Below, one piece after another: positions 21,433-31,479 of a stretch of DNA of 64,000 nucleotides. Each line of letters begins with the position of its first letter. Position 1 is the stretch's first letter. The position numbers and the translations under genes are program-made. Below the pieces are notes generated by a model, which saw only the letters and a program-made list of their open reading frames with translations, was not told the DNA's origin and did no database searches. Source of the stretch: Terramyces sp. JEL0728 (Eukaryota > Chytridiomycota > Chytridiomycetes > Rhizophydiales > Terramycetaceae); contig JADIIU010000006.1 in NCBI GenBank assembly GCA_027603945.1, positions 1-64,000 of the forward strand, given 5' to 3'.

Positions 21433-22926
21433 TTACTTTTTACTGGCAGTTGTATTTTCAACATCCTTCTTTGCGAATTCAATTGAAGCTGGAACACACC
21501 CACGAGGATCTTCAAAGATTTGTTCAATTTCTTCCAAGGTTCTTCCCTTGGTTTCAGGAAAGTACTTTTGATAGGTCAGCGCGGCAATAATATCAACTAC
21601 AACATAGAAGCCAAAGAATCTCCAAGCCAACTTGTTTGCCCCGTTGGACAAGATATAGTTTTGGATGTACGCGACAGCATTGACGAGCAATTGTTCAAAC
21701 GCCATGCCAGTCGCACGAGCATTGTAGCTAAGGATTTCAACACAGTACAGAGATTGGAGGGGAGTGTAGCAGAAAGAGTAGCCGATAGAAAAGGCTTGAA
21801 TGAACAAGAACGCAACAATGCCCCATATTGCTGACTGAGTAGCATCGTAGATTCCGCAAAACAGAGTTAACCCAGCCATACAAGCAGCAGTGGCAATCGC
21901 ACCAGCAGTGAACAATGTTCGTCTATTCCTAGAGTCGCCCTGTCCAGCGCCTGCAAACCCAGCAACACAGCCAATGATTTGAGTAATCACATTAAACAGC
22001 AAAGTCTGGAAAGTATTGTCCTTGTCCACACCCAAATACGGCAAGATTTGTTGAATATAGTATCCAGAAACATAATTGCCAGCATATTGAGTAAAGAAGG
22101 CTACAAGGAACAATAAGAGCATTTGATATCTGAGTGTAGAAGTGGTGAACAGTCCAAAGTAAGTAGTAACAGTGTTTTCGTTTTCCTTTTGCATTTCTTC
22201 AAACGCTTGGATCTGCTCATCAATAATAGGGTCGGTAGCATCACCATCTGCATGGTACTTTATAAAGAATTGGCGTGCTTCTTCAACTCTTCCTTTGGAC
22301 ATTAACCAGCGCGGCGATTCTGGGATAATGAAGCATCCTAGCAGGACAACTCCAGAAAAGACACACTGTACAAAGAGTGGGACTTGCCACGATGCATCAG
22401 AGATGGAATTTGCAAATGCAAAGGTAATAACAGCAGCCGGGATAGAACCAACACTCCATCCTGTGTTGTAAGCAGCACCAGCCCTTCCTCTAAAACTTGG
22501 GTGTGCAATTTCAACTACATAAGTTGGTGCAGCAGTAGTGACAAATACAACGCCAAACCCAATCAAGAACCGCCCAATTTGAAGCATTGTGAGATCCTTT
22601 GGTAAGATTTCCAAGACTGCACCAGCGATAATGATTGTAGACCCCAATGCCATAGTACGGACACGTCCAAACGCATTTGCGATTGGCCCAACAAAGAAAG
22701 TGCCAGTGACCGACCCTAATTGCAGCAAGCCAATAAACCAGGCGAAAAAGTTTGGGTCCGTGTCGACAGAGATATCCCCAAACACCTTCTTGAAAGGTTT
22801 CATTACCACTATTGAGCTCATTAGGGACAGATCGTATCCATTGATTGCCGAATTCAAGAAAGCAATGAAGCATGCGAAATATAAAGAGACGAATCCCTTG
22901 TTCCAAGTATCCAATTGTCTGGCCAT
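21433..22926 (-). CDS. MFS sugar transporter (hexose/lactose permease type)
   Basis: Intronless, 497 aa, about 12 membrane helices. Sugar-porter signatures are present: NGYDLSLMSSIV near the N-terminus, GRFLIGFGVVF, IPESPRWLMSKGRVEEA at the end of helix 6, and the C-terminal YFPETKGRTLEEIEQIF. It imports hexoses or disaccharides by proton symport across the plasma membrane; the sugar is not readable. A TATAAATAG box lies 27 nt upstream of the ATG (22953..22961, minus strand), unlike the housekeeping genes around it, which suggests regulated expression. Confidence 0.93.
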   Translation of the reverse strand: MARQLDTWNKGFVSLYFACFIAFLNSAINGYDLSLMSSIVVMKPFKKVFGDISVDTDPNFFAWFIGLLQLGSVTGTFFVGPIANAFGRVRTMALGSTIIIAGAVLEILPKDLTMLQIGRFLIGFGVVFVTTAAPTYVVEIAHPSFRGRAGAAYNTGWSVGSIPAAVITFAFANSISDASWQVPLFVQCVFSGVVLLGCFIIPESPRWLMSKGRVEEARQFFIKYHADGDATDPIIDEQIQAFEEMQKENENTVTTYFGLFTTSTLRYQMLLLFLVAFFTQYAGNYVSGYYIQQILPYLGVDKDNTFQTLLFNVITQIIGCVAGFAGAGQGDSRNRRTLFTAGAIATAACMAGLTLFCGIYDATQSAIWGIVAFLFIQAFSIGYSFCYTPLQSLYCVEILSYNARATGMAFEQLLVNAVAYIQNYILSNGANKLAWRFFGFYVVVDIIAALTYQKYFPETKGRTLEEIEQIFEDPRGCVPASIEFAKKDVENTTASKK

Positions 22927-22952
22927 CTTTGGTTTCCACCAATAACCAAGCT

Positions 22953-22961
22953 CTATTTATA
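22953..22961 (-). promoter_or_regulatory. TATA box of the sugar transporter
   Basis: TATAAATAG on the minus strand, 27 nt before the start codon. Confidence 0.5.
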
Positions 22962-23146
22962 TTCCTGCCAATCTATTGTGTCACGTACTAATCCTGATAA
23001 GTGGGCCGCCAGATTATTCGCCAATTGTTCTGATTCGTACCTATAGAAAGGGCAGCCCAGTGGTACGTTTAGCTGTCCGCCATTCGGAGATCTGGGTATC
23101 TAGCAGAGTATCGATCGCATTAAATCCTGTTTTTGTTTTCCTTTAG

Positions 23147-23690
23147 ATTCCATATCCAGTTGTGCAACTGATGCCAACCATCATGTGAGAAAAAGAGCTG
23201 CTCATGACCCAAAAACAAATCAGCTTAATTTGGTAATCAGAGATTTCTGAGCGTTAATGGCGGCCTTGATGAATACAATGAATTAATTAATGCCATTGAC
23301 ACTCAGACTCTCACTAGATATTCTCTCGTCAAAGATTTCCTACTTTCTCATTCGTGTAAAGATTAGGCAAATCTCGATCAATGCATTCTAGCAGTCAGAT
23401 GGCTTATAAATGTGTACTCTCAGCAACCAGCTGTACCTGAAGATTCAATTTATGCGAGCGAGATCCAAATATACTTTGGAAACACAGTTGGCGACCACAA
23501 TTACCAGTCCTTGTCTGGTTCGCAAAGCACTATTTGTACAGTTATTCGCTCTAGTACCACCACTCGCTGGAATCGAGTATTCAACAAAGTACACCGTTTT
23601 CCACTCTAGAGAAACAGAATTAAAAGATCTTTTATTTTCAATTTGCGATTGGAAATGACTAAGTATTATTCTTCGTAATCAGCTTCAGTT
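23147..23690 (+). other. possible spliced gene of unknown function
   Basis: No long ORF, but coding-like pieces appear on the plus strand: NGGLDEYNELINAID at about 23258-23302, continuing to LVKDFLLSHS, then (after a putative 36-nt intron starting near 23357) VRWLINVYSQQPAVPEDSIY to about 23607. A 21-nt GT..AG pair could join this to RNRIKRSFIFNLRLE and a stop near 23688, slightly overlapping the convergent PARP-finger gene. Upstream, PYPVVQLMPTI may be an earlier exon. I do not recognise the product, and the intron lengths here fit the window's pattern less well than elsewhere. Confidence 0.3.
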
Positions 23691-24158
23691 TTAACTTTTC
23701 TAGGACGAGATTCCCTTGGAGCAGGTTTTTCCTTTTTGGAAACTTTCGCACCCTTAGTAGCAGCTTTCAAAGTCTTGGCATCCTCCTTTGCCTTCTTTTT
23801 AGCCTCCTTTTCAGCTTCCTTGGCTGTTTTTTCATCTTCCTTCTTCTTTTCAGTTGCTTTGGCTTCAGCTTCCGCTCCTTCTACTTTAGTTTTAACAGTT
23901 TCTTGATCTTCAGGCTTCAAAGCATCGAAACCCTCCAAGCTATCGGTTGAGCCGACATGTTGGAGAACGGTTGGAGTTACGCAATCCCTAGATATCAAAT
24001 ATGGCAAACCAGTGTTTCCAAGTCCAACTTTCATGTCCCATAATTTCGACTTGAGTGCCGAAACGAAGTGCACCTGATGGGATTAGCTTATCGGCACAAG
24101 ATTTCCCAGCTTTGCACTTTGCTCTTGCTGAGGTTGCGTATTCGATTTTGTAAGGCAT
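23666..24158 (-). CDS. PARP-type zinc finger protein
   Basis: Two exons, complement(23666..23987, 24010..24158), 156 aa, joined by a 22-nt intron (23988..24009). The first 55 residues form a PARP-type finger: YATSARAKCKAGKSC, then LIPSGALRFGTQ, and the HW-x-C ligand pair WKHWDCVTP, completed only by splicing. The linker LEGFDALKPEDQETV is the common sequence after this finger. The remainder is a Lys/Glu/Ala-rich helix (residues about 85-125) and a basic tail with SRPRKVK. No PARP catalytic domain is present. It probably binds nicked or broken DNA in the nucleus. Confidence 0.88.
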
Positions 24159-24323
24159 TTAGGAAAGCTTGTTCAGGTTTTTCAGAAATTTTGATTGGTA
24201 CCGCATGACCTCTGGATGACAAGTGATTATGCGATAACAACCTCAGACAAACGAGAATAGTGTAAAGAACTTTGCGAGACCAGATATCCTCTTTGCCATT
24301 GCGGTCGATTTTCCTTTTTTTCA

Positions 24324-24761
24324 ATGTTTGATGTGCATATGAGAATAGTAGAGCACAACAGCAGGGATTATGAGGAGGAGGTACGATTACGATCAAGGTT
24401 GTTGCGGGAACCATTAGGATTGCACTTTACAAAGGAAGAGTTAGATCAGGAGTCCAGCCAGCTTCATGTATGTGCGTTCATCATCGATAGATTGGTAGGC
24501 TGCATAGTAATGATACCGGCAGAAAACTATTTAAAGATGCGCCAAGTAGCCGTGGATGATAGTCACCAAGGACTTGGCATTGGGCGATTGATGGTGCAAT
24601 ATTGCGAAAAATACGGAAAAGACAATGGCTATCATGCTATCAAACTGCATGCTAGAGAAACTGCGGTCAAGTTTTATACAAACATGGATTACACTGTGGA
24701 AGGAGATCGGTTTCTCGAAGTTGGAATTCCCCACTTTGCAATAACTAAAGTCTTGAAATAA
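24324..24761 (+). CDS. GNAT-family N-acetyltransferase
   Basis: Intronless, 145 aa (or 140 from the second ATG at 24339). The acetyl-CoA binding motif A is complete: MRQVAVDDSHQGLGIGRLMVQYCEKYG (Q/RxxGxG as QGLGIG). Motif B follows with ARETAVKFYTNMDYTVEGDRF. It resembles small uncharacterised acetyltransferases such as those next to YjcF; substrate unknown. Divergent from the PARP-finger gene, start codons 165 nt apart. Confidence 0.88.
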   Translation: MFDVHMRIVEHNSRDYEEEVRLRSRLLREPLGLHFTKEELDQESSQLHVCAFIIDRLVGCIVMIPAENYLKMRQVAVDDSHQGLGIGRLMVQYCEKYGKDNGYHAIKLHARETAVKFYTNMDYTVEGDRFLEVGIPHFAITKVLK

Positions 24762-24841
24762 AATGTAATGTTGCTTCCTCCTTGCGTTGACATTATATAC
24801 TTTCATTGTTCACGTCATTTAATTTTGACACGAAAAACAGA

Positions 24842-26981
24842 ATGGCAGCACTCACATATGCGCATGCCGGTGTCTTACCAAACAGACCGCACGATTACTT
24901 GTACGGTACATTCAATTAATCCAGATAGTACTTATACAGTCGCAGGATTGTCTGACCATTTAAAAGCCATGAATAAATCACAAGCGCAACAAGTGATTAT
25001 CCATCCAACTTTTAATAATATGTTTTCAGCACTAAGACACTATCCGCCAATGCGATATCAACTGAAAATTAATCCGTTTCCCAAAGGGTACGGAGAGGAC
25101 AGAAGTCAAGTTGTAGAGCCAACAAACGTAGCTGGACAAAACAGATTCAAATACTTTAGAAGGCCAGTTATGCCCTATTTACCCATATTTGGAGGACAGA
25201 TTATTTATTCTAAACAAAAAACCGTTGCGCATGCTGGCCCTAGTTTGCCTGAACCAATTCAAAAATCAAAAACAGTCGGCACACAAACTAAATATCGGTA
25301 ATTTTTGTTAATTCAGCGAATCTCAAGCTCAAACCGATCCTTATTCGCCAGATTACATCTTCAAGCCAAATGAACCGCCGCCAGAACTATTAGCACTGTC
25401 CTCTTTAAGCCATGGAAATGGATTACCAACAGGGGTTGCAGAATTGGAAATGATTGAACGAGCAAGAGTAAAAAGAATTTGGGAGGCCCAATTACCAGTT
25501 GCAGTTGATCAAGAATCATTCGAACGACGTTTGAAAATGATGGAGGAAATGGAACTGAAAGAATGGCAAGAAAGAGAAAACGAAATTAAAAAGTTGCAAG
25601 ACGAGAGACTGGAAATATTGACTCAAGTTGTGCGAAAGAGAGAAATGGAAAATGATTTGGAAAATGATAAACGTATTGAACGAATCTGGCAAAGAAAGAT
25701 GCAAGAGCGGGATGCTTATTTTGAAAGAATCAACAAGAAGCGAATCAAGAGTAAATATAACTAACCAAGGTCTTCGAAAACTCCAAGAACAAAGAAACAG
25801 AGTTGATCAGAAACTTGAAAAGAGAGATATCATCAATGAGTATGGAAACTTTGGATCAAAAGTGTATGCCCCAAAAGCCAGAGATGGTGTTTTCAAAGAC
25901 AAGGCTTCTACAACACTGCAAATCCGTCTGACAGAAATGGATACTCTCTCGGGACTCATTGAATTGGAAGCAACTCTGCCAAAATCAGTCCTTGAGCCTC
26001 AAATTGAACGAATTGAGACTAAAGAAAGATCGGTTGACGCTAGAAGAGTAATATTTGCTAATGACAGGAACAGCAGTTGAAAGAACAGCTGGAGAACATG
26101 GCAATTAAATTGCAGGAGAGAAAGACAAGGGATCTAATGGACAAGGAGCCTTTGAAATATGCCATCAGGATAGAAAAACCTCCGCCAAGACCGCCAACTC
26201 CATCAATTACTTTCCCGTAATTCATATTAATATAGAACTGAAGAAGAAGAGGAGATGGAAATCGCAGCCCATTTATTACAAAAAGTAATAAACGGCAGAT
26301 TTGTACAAACGCAAATGTATGAATCAAAACAACGGCAACTAAACTTGATTAACGAGTTACGACAGAAACACACATCAGAGATACCTAAATCTACTCAGCC
26401 AGATCCGGCAGACAACAGATTTGAATCCACAATCCAAGCTGAATACATTGGGAAAACTCTCGATTTCTTGACCAAAGAATTAGTGAGAAAGAGAGAGCAA
26501 ATTAGACATCAAGCAATGGTGAAACTAGCTTCTAGAACAAGACTAATTCGTGAAGTTGAAGAATCTGGTAAACGACAACTAGAGTTGCTGGAAAGATCAC
26601 TTGAAACTGAAATTTACAATCAAATTACCAAAGTCAATCAAGATACTATCGATTCTTACTTGCAAGATATTGTAACTAGCAGTATCCAGGATACTAGTAC
26701 GATGCATGCACTTGAGCAAATTAAAATATTTGCTAACCAACCAGTACTTCAAACAGAAATGGTTGTTCAAGATCTGATGACGACATTCTTGATTCCGTAT
26801 ATCGAAAAGACAATTCTCAGAGACAAAAGTAAGTGTTTATTAATTATCAGTTGAATATGAACAGAGCAAAGATCTCATGGCGGCACATGCAAGTATTTGG
26901 TCGAATTTGGAGAGTGTTGAGGGCAAAGTGCCAAGGAATGAATCGCCGGCTGTAGAGGAAGAAAGCGAAGCGGAAATATAA
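24842..26981 (+). CDS. CFAP91: CFAP91 (MAATS1/AAT-1), axonemal radial spoke adaptor
   Basis: Seven exons, 24842..24905, 24925..25297, 25317..25750, 25770..26047, 26068..26216, 26236..26828 and 26851..26981, 673 aa. Introns are 19,19,19,20,19,22 nt (for example gtacattcaattaatccag, gtaatttttgttaattcag). Joined, the protein has the CFAP91 signatures RPHDYLYDSTYTV, KYFRRPVMPYLPIF, VGTQTKYRESQAQTDPYSPDY and LPTGVAELEMIERARVKRIWE, followed by a long charged coiled coil and an acidic tail. CFAP91 anchors radial spoke 2/3 and the calmodulin-spoke complex in motile cilia. Animal CFAP91 is about 100 residues longer. Confidence 0.94.
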
Positions 26982-27296
26982 TAATTGTACAGATAAATAT
27001 TGTTTGGAGTGTTATTTCGTGTTTCCGTTTGATTGTGTACCATATTCACATGTCCATCAATCATGCCCATCGGCGCAACCACAGCATCACTGCCAGCCAT
27101 AAAGTCTGCAAGTCCAGCATAGAACTGGTTCTTGTATTTTTCCAGCATCTTTTAAAATCCAGAACTAAACAATAGTGCTGTTGACTCGCTTTACTTCTAC
27201 TTTGTCCGACAGTGAATAGAGTATGTAAAATATTGATAGCGTCCATAATGAGATTGTAATAAAAAGACAAGATTTGAACATGAAGCAAGATGTCAT
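26840..27296 (-). CDS. hypothetical single-pass membrane protein
   Basis: Tentative two-exon gene, complement(26840..27148, 27171..27296), about 144 aa, with a 22-nt intron at 27149..27170. The N-terminus MTSCFMFKSCLFITISLW followed by TLSIFYILYSL is a membrane anchor or signal peptide. The following region (LEKYKNQFYAGLADFM, DGHVNMVHNQTETRNN) is hydrophilic with an N-glycosylation sequon. As modelled, its last 140 nt lie antisense to the final exon of CFAP91, so the true 3' end may be earlier through another intron. Not a recognised family. Confidence 0.35.
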
Positions 27297-27350
27297 TTCG
27301 AAATTTTGGCAAAATTCCAAAAGTATCACATGTTTGAATATTTATTGAAA

Positions 27351-29126
27351 TCATGCACAGTCTGATGGGAGTTTGAAACCATTCTTGTATCCCTTGGCAA
27401 CAGAGTCAGTACCTAATCCACGTTTAGCAAACGCTTTCCAAATCAGGCACTTGTTCTTTCCACCATAGCGAGCCTTGTCGGCAGCGATAATGGCATCTCT
27501 GGCACTGACGAATGTTGGGTTACAAGGTTGCAAAGTCAATCCACCAATGAAAAGTTGGAACGCCATGATGTTTCCTTTTTGTTGTTTTGGGTCATAGTAG
27601 TTTGGAGAGAATCCGTATTGGTCGACAAAGTTCCAGTACATTTCCCAGAGCATTGTAGCCCAGACAGTACCAATGGCGTGGACAGATGATTCTCCTTTGA
27701 CATTGTTGTAGGTCAATGGGTTGACTTTCATGTCGGTAGTGTAAACGTATTGGCGAACACCATTTGGCTGGTTCATGGCCCAGTCGCCTAATGCTGAAGT
27801 AGCAGTGTTTCTGTTTTCCCCTTCCTTTCTGGTCAAGTAGTTGGCGGTAGTATCAGACCATCCTTCGCCCATCCCACCAGATTCAGTAGTTTCCAAACAG
27901 TTTCCTTGTCTTGAGCCGCCAGTTAAACGGTTAGAGATACCGTGAGTATATTCATGCAATGGAATACTGTTTTCCAACGAACCGTCGCGTTTAGGAGTAG
28001 TCATGTCCCACAAGTACATGTTCATTTCAGGACGTTGGCCGTCTGGTGGGGTTGCAAAGTTAGCGTTATCGGTTCCGTCTGCCTGATTGTTGACAATCAC
28101 AGAGTCACCTTCTTCACCACCTCGTCCAAAGTTTGAAGTTTGGAAATTTCCTGCCTGCTCAGTAAATCCATAGAGGTAAGAAATATCATGGAGAGTGTTG
28201 GAGATGTAAAAGTTGTTGACGATCGCAGCTTGCTTGTTTGCGTCGGTAGTTGGGTCAGCAGTTGCATCCCAGTTGGTATTGAAAGCAAGTGAGTCCCCAC
28301 CATCGGCTTTCAAGTCTCCGATCATTGATTCAACATTGTTACCTTGAGTGTTGGTGAATGAATCAGATGCAGACTTGTGCCAGCCATTTGGAGAAGCAGT
28401 CTTGTCAGCAGGATCAGCTACTACTTCAAATCCTTGCGATGGGTTTGTTTTTGGGAGTTTGACTACTTGATAGGTTGCATGCTTGTAATAATCGACGGTT
28501 TGGACAATTTGGCCAGTTTGAGCATCAACCGTGACTTGATACCATTTGGACTTTGTCGAATCTTTGAGTTGGAATTGGTGGGCATAAACGAGCTTACCAG
28601 ATGGGACTTGAACATAAACTTTGGCAGCAGGGAAAGAGTCTCTTGGCACTCCATACTGCTTGACAGCAATTTGAACAGCCTCTTCAAGAGTGACCTTGGC
28701 TTGAGCAGCAGCAACATCGAGTGGAGCAAATTGATTGGCATTGGAGAAAGAAGAAGAGAATGCCAACACTTGGCCATCTTTTACATGGACATTGGCGTTG
28801 TGGTTGTCAACTTTAACACCGCTGATCTTGCGAATAGCATACAAATGGTCAACTCCAGCATCATCACGGTAAGCTTGTTGGATCTCCAATTCATCACTGG
28901 TCAAGCCAAGCTGTTTTTCCAAATATTCGGTACCAATCTTTACTGCTTCTTCATGGCTTGGAGAAGTCAAAGAGGAAGCCAGATCAAAGACCTTTGAGGT
29001 TGTTTCTGGGTACCAGAATGGAAGGTCGACACCGTTGCGTTTGACGTATTGCATTTCGTGGGTTTCTTTCATTGGAGCAGCTTGGACGAGGCCAGATACA
29101 ATTAGAGCGTTCAAGAATGATTTCAT
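27351..29126 (-). CDS. fungalysin, secreted M36 metallopeptidase
   Basis: Intronless, 591 aa prepro-enzyme. A signal peptide (MKSFLNALIVSGLVQAAP) is followed by an FTP propeptide (about 40-215, with DGVDHLYAIRKISGVKV-like and KVYVQVPSGKLVYAHQF segments), then the catalytic domain. The gluzincin site is LHEYTHGISNRL (HExxH) with the third ligand Glu in GMGEGWSDT. C-terminal motif LQPCNPTFVSARDAIIAAD is typical of M36. These enzymes degrade elastin, keratin or host proteins outside the cell and are expanded in animal-associated chytrids; here only one copy is visible. A TATA element lies 36 nt upstream. GC content and codon use look slightly higher than the neighbours. Confidence 0.97.
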   Translation of the reverse strand: MKSFLNALIVSGLVQAAPMKETHEMQYVKRNGVDLPFWYPETTSKVFDLASSLTSPSHEEAVKIGTEYLEKQLGLTSDELEIQQAYRDDAGVDHLYAIRKISGVKVDNHNANVHVKDGQVLAFSSSFSNANQFAPLDVAAAQAKVTLEEAVQIAVKQYGVPRDSFPAAKVYVQVPSGKLVYAHQFQLKDSTKSKWYQVTVDAQTGQIVQTVDYYKHATYQVVKLPKTNPSQGFEVVADPADKTASPNGWHKSASDSFTNTQGNNVESMIGDLKADGGDSLAFNTNWDATADPTTDANKQAAIVNNFYISNTLHDISYLYGFTEQAGNFQTSNFGRGGEEGDSVIVNNQADGTDNANFATPPDGQRPEMNMYLWDMTTPKRDGSLENSIPLHEYTHGISNRLTGGSRQGNCLETTESGGMGEGWSDTTANYLTRKEGENRNTATSALGDWAMNQPNGVRQYVYTTDMKVNPLTYNNVKGESSVHAIGTVWATMLWEMYWNFVDQYGFSPNYYDPKQQKGNIMAFQLFIGGLTLQPCNPTFVSARDAIIAADKARYGGKNKCLIWKAFAKRGLGTDSVAKGYKNGFKLPSDCA

Positions 29127-29520
29127 CTTTCTACTTGGTTGGCAATATCATTTCTTTGGGGATTTTATACTTTTCGAGCATTTGGTTGGTGACCGCACAC
29201 AAGTTTAAATCGTGTGTGGTCTGTGCCCAATCACTATTGCCTGTTTTCACGAAGCAGTTAGAGGCAGGGAAAGCCCGCCAGCAGTTGAACTAACCAGTTT
29301 TTAATCGCGGTTTCCTTGCAATTTCCTTCGCCTTCTAATCGAATTATCACGACAAGGCATTTGTGTTTTACGACCTGACAAGCATGATCGTGCAACTAAA
29401 AAATCGAGCACAATTGACCGCACAACCGCACTTTTCAGCTGCTATTCTATCCAACTGATATTGATATGGTACTCGTCGATACCACCTAATGTTGTTGACT
29501 TCTTTCAAGATTCCAATACA
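29127..29520. other. intergenic region
   Basis: 394 nt upstream of fungalysin. It holds a TATAAAAT element at 29162..29169 (minus strand). No further gene supported, though a short open stretch continues past the small ORF at 29521. Confidence 0.4.
29162..29169 (-). promoter_or_regulatory. TATA element of fungalysin
   Basis: TATAAAAT on the minus strand, 36 nt before the fungalysin start codon. Confidence 0.45.
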
Positions 29521-29736
29521 CTACAACGAGACAATATCTAAAGTCAACAGCCAATGTCTGCTGAGCCTGCGACTAAACACAGTATGATATCCGTGGAGAT
29601 CAATGTCGTTACACAAGAATGTCACGCCGCCGTTTGATAGCGGTAATACTAGTTCTTTGTCAAAGAAATCGATTGGGACAACTACAAACGAATTGGTAGC
29701 ACTATCCAGCTTGATCAGTGTAACGCCAACTCTCAT
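29521..29736 (-). CDS. small hypothetical protein
   Basis: 71 codons from MRVGVTLIKLDSA to LTLDIVSL, beginning 34 nt after the preceding gene on the same strand. Composition is protein-like (FVVVPIDFFDKELVLPLSNG; GVTFLCNDIDLHGYH). A GT..AG pair of 20 nt inside the C-terminal part could give an alternative ending. Not recognised; could be a short gene or an exon of something larger. Confidence 0.35.
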   Translation of the reverse strand: MRVGVTLIKLDSATNSFVVVPIDFFDKELVLPLSNGGVTFLCNDIDLHGYHTVFSRRLSRHWLLTLDIVSL

Positions 29737-29769
29737 GTTGATCAAAAAAGCACATAATGCAGATTTCTA

Positions 29770-31125
29770 TCATTTATTTACATCAAAGTTCTTGCGCTTC
29801 AAACAAAGCTCAACTAAACCATCAATCCCATACTCCACACCAATGCTGTACAAGATTTTAAATACACGCATATCCTGGCGGTTGTCAAACTGGAACTTCT
29901 GAAAGAAAAAGCCCTTGTTTTGAACAAGTTTGTTGAAAATGAGTTGCTGTAGCAATATGCTACTGTGATACCTGTACTTGCTTGCATACTGGTTGTAATG
30001 ATGGTATTTTTGTACAAGAAGCTGAATGATTTCGCTTGGATGCAAATCCTGGTATTCGTTGTATGAATATGTCTTTGTTTCCAGTTGTACTTTTTTCTTG
30101 AACATTCGGATTTCATTATTGATCATGTAGAGGATCTGAGCAATTATTTCCGGTTCATCTGGATCGAAAAGGGCATAGGCTTTTTGGTATCTATTGTTTT
30201 CAATGTGTTTTTTCACAATTTCTAATTTTGTTTTTGGATCATCAGAGTGGTAATCTTGGTAATAGCTGGTCTTTACTAGGTATGGTTGGATATGCTGGCT
30301 GTAACCAATTCCAGCGAGCTGATTTAGCGACTTGTGGTCGTTTTCTCTGGATAGCATCTTTGCGTACTCAACAAACAGTATTCTACTTTTATGTTTCTGT
30401 GTGAATTTGCTGAATACTCGAGTAGCATGGTCAATCCCGTACTTTTGATAAACTGCTTTCAAGAATTCTGCTTGACTGTACGGTGTCTGCAAAAGGGATT
30501 CAACTACATCCGAATAATTGTAAAACTCCAACAAATTCGTAAAGAATTGGGAATCATATTGCAGCTTTTCTGTCTGGTATCTTTTAATTATTTCCACTGG
30601 TAACAGAGTGGGTTTCGCAGTATGATATTGTCTGCTAACATATTTTTTTGACACATGCTGAAGATATATAGATTCTGCTGGTTGCTCCTGTTTGTTTGGA
30701 TCTGCTTTATTTGTTCGTCGATCATTAAATCTATGCGATTGCAGTGAAATTAAAATTAAATCCGCCAGCACTTTCTTTTTCTGGGTATTGGTCAATATAT
30801 GGAAATAATCAAATGGAGTATCCATCCTTGCGATAATCTCTAAGCATTCATGTGGTAGGTGACTTTCTTTGATGACTTGATTTAGAGTCCTGATCAAGTC
30901 GCTTTTATTTTCCCTATGCCTCAAAGTGCTGTAACATCTAGAGTGAATACTGGTTTTCACGTTGATATTCCTAAAATAATACTGCTTGAATGGATGCACA
31001 ATTATTTCTTGTTCTTTGATTATTTTTATAGAGTTGCGTTTGGAATGGAGATTGTAAGAAGCTAGGAATTCATTGAATATGAGTAAACCCAGACAAATGG
31101 GAATTGCTGGTATTTTTTTCTGCAT
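29770..31125 (-). CDS. hypothetical helical protein, possibly mitochondrial
   Basis: Intronless, 451 aa, basic and almost entirely helical. The N-terminus MQKKIPAIPICLGLLIFNEF is hydrophobic, followed by a Ser/Arg-rich stretch (SIHSRCYSTLRH) that could be a mitochondrial presequence. Irregular pairs of helices (QFFTNLLEFYNYSDVVESLL, EFLKAVYQKYGIDHATRVF, RILFVEYAKMLSRENDHKSL) are suggestive of degenerate PPR or mitochondrial RNA-processing repeats, but no canonical repeat can be defined. Function unknown. Confidence 0.6.
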   Translation of the reverse strand: MQKKIPAIPICLGLLIFNEFLASYNLHSKRNSIKIIKEQEIIVHPFKQYYFRNINVKTSIHSRCYSTLRHRENKSDLIRTLNQVIKESHLPHECLEIIARMDTPFDYFHILTNTQKKKVLADLILISLQSHRFNDRRTNKADPNKQEQPAESIYLQHVSKKYVSRQYHTAKPTLLPVEIIKRYQTEKLQYDSQFFTNLLEFYNYSDVVESLLQTPYSQAEFLKAVYQKYGIDHATRVFSKFTQKHKSRILFVEYAKMLSRENDHKSLNQLAGIGYSQHIQPYLVKTSYYQDYHSDDPKTKLEIVKKHIENNRYQKAYALFDPDEPEIIAQILYMINNEIRMFKKKVQLETKTYSYNEYQDLHPSEIIQLLVQKYHHYNQYASKYRYHSSILLQQLIFNKLVQNKGFFFQKFQFDNRQDMRVFKILYSIGVEYGIDGLVELCLKRKNFDVNK

Positions 31126-31220
31126 GATTTGAATTGGAAAAAAATTAATTCCCAGCAGGAATTGGATACGCTTTTATTTCATATAGATGATAACGGCTGA
31201 TTAGTTTTGTGAATGTGGCT

Positions 31221-31424
31221 CTATCCTGTTAATCTCGAGTTTTTGTTGCCCAAAGTCACACATTGCAGCTGATCTTGGAATTGGTTTGAACAGCCTTGAA
31301 GAAATAGTAATTTGAGTGTGTTGCTTAGTGATTTTCTTGCTGGACGAACGGTGCCAGTTTTGGTAAGAAACGCCAAAACATCAGTCTCTGCCACTTGTTG
31401 AAATCGCAATCCAAGGAGCCGCAT
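31221..31424 (-). CDS. small hypothetical protein
   Basis: 67 codons, MRLLGLRFQQVAETDVL to GNKNSRLTG, located in the spacer between two larger genes. It is basic with an amphipathic start, which could be a mitochondrial targeting helix (a resemblance to short NCBP2-AS2-like proteins is only suggestive). No other frame here is open. Confidence 0.35.
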   Translation of the reverse strand: MRLLGLRFQQVAETDVLAFLTKTGTVRPARKSLSNTLKLLFLQGCSNQFQDQLQCVTLGNKNSRLTG

Positions 31425-31479
31425 TAAGGTATAGCTGTCAATTAGTTGAAATGCATGAAGTCATAACTTTTACGCGTTC

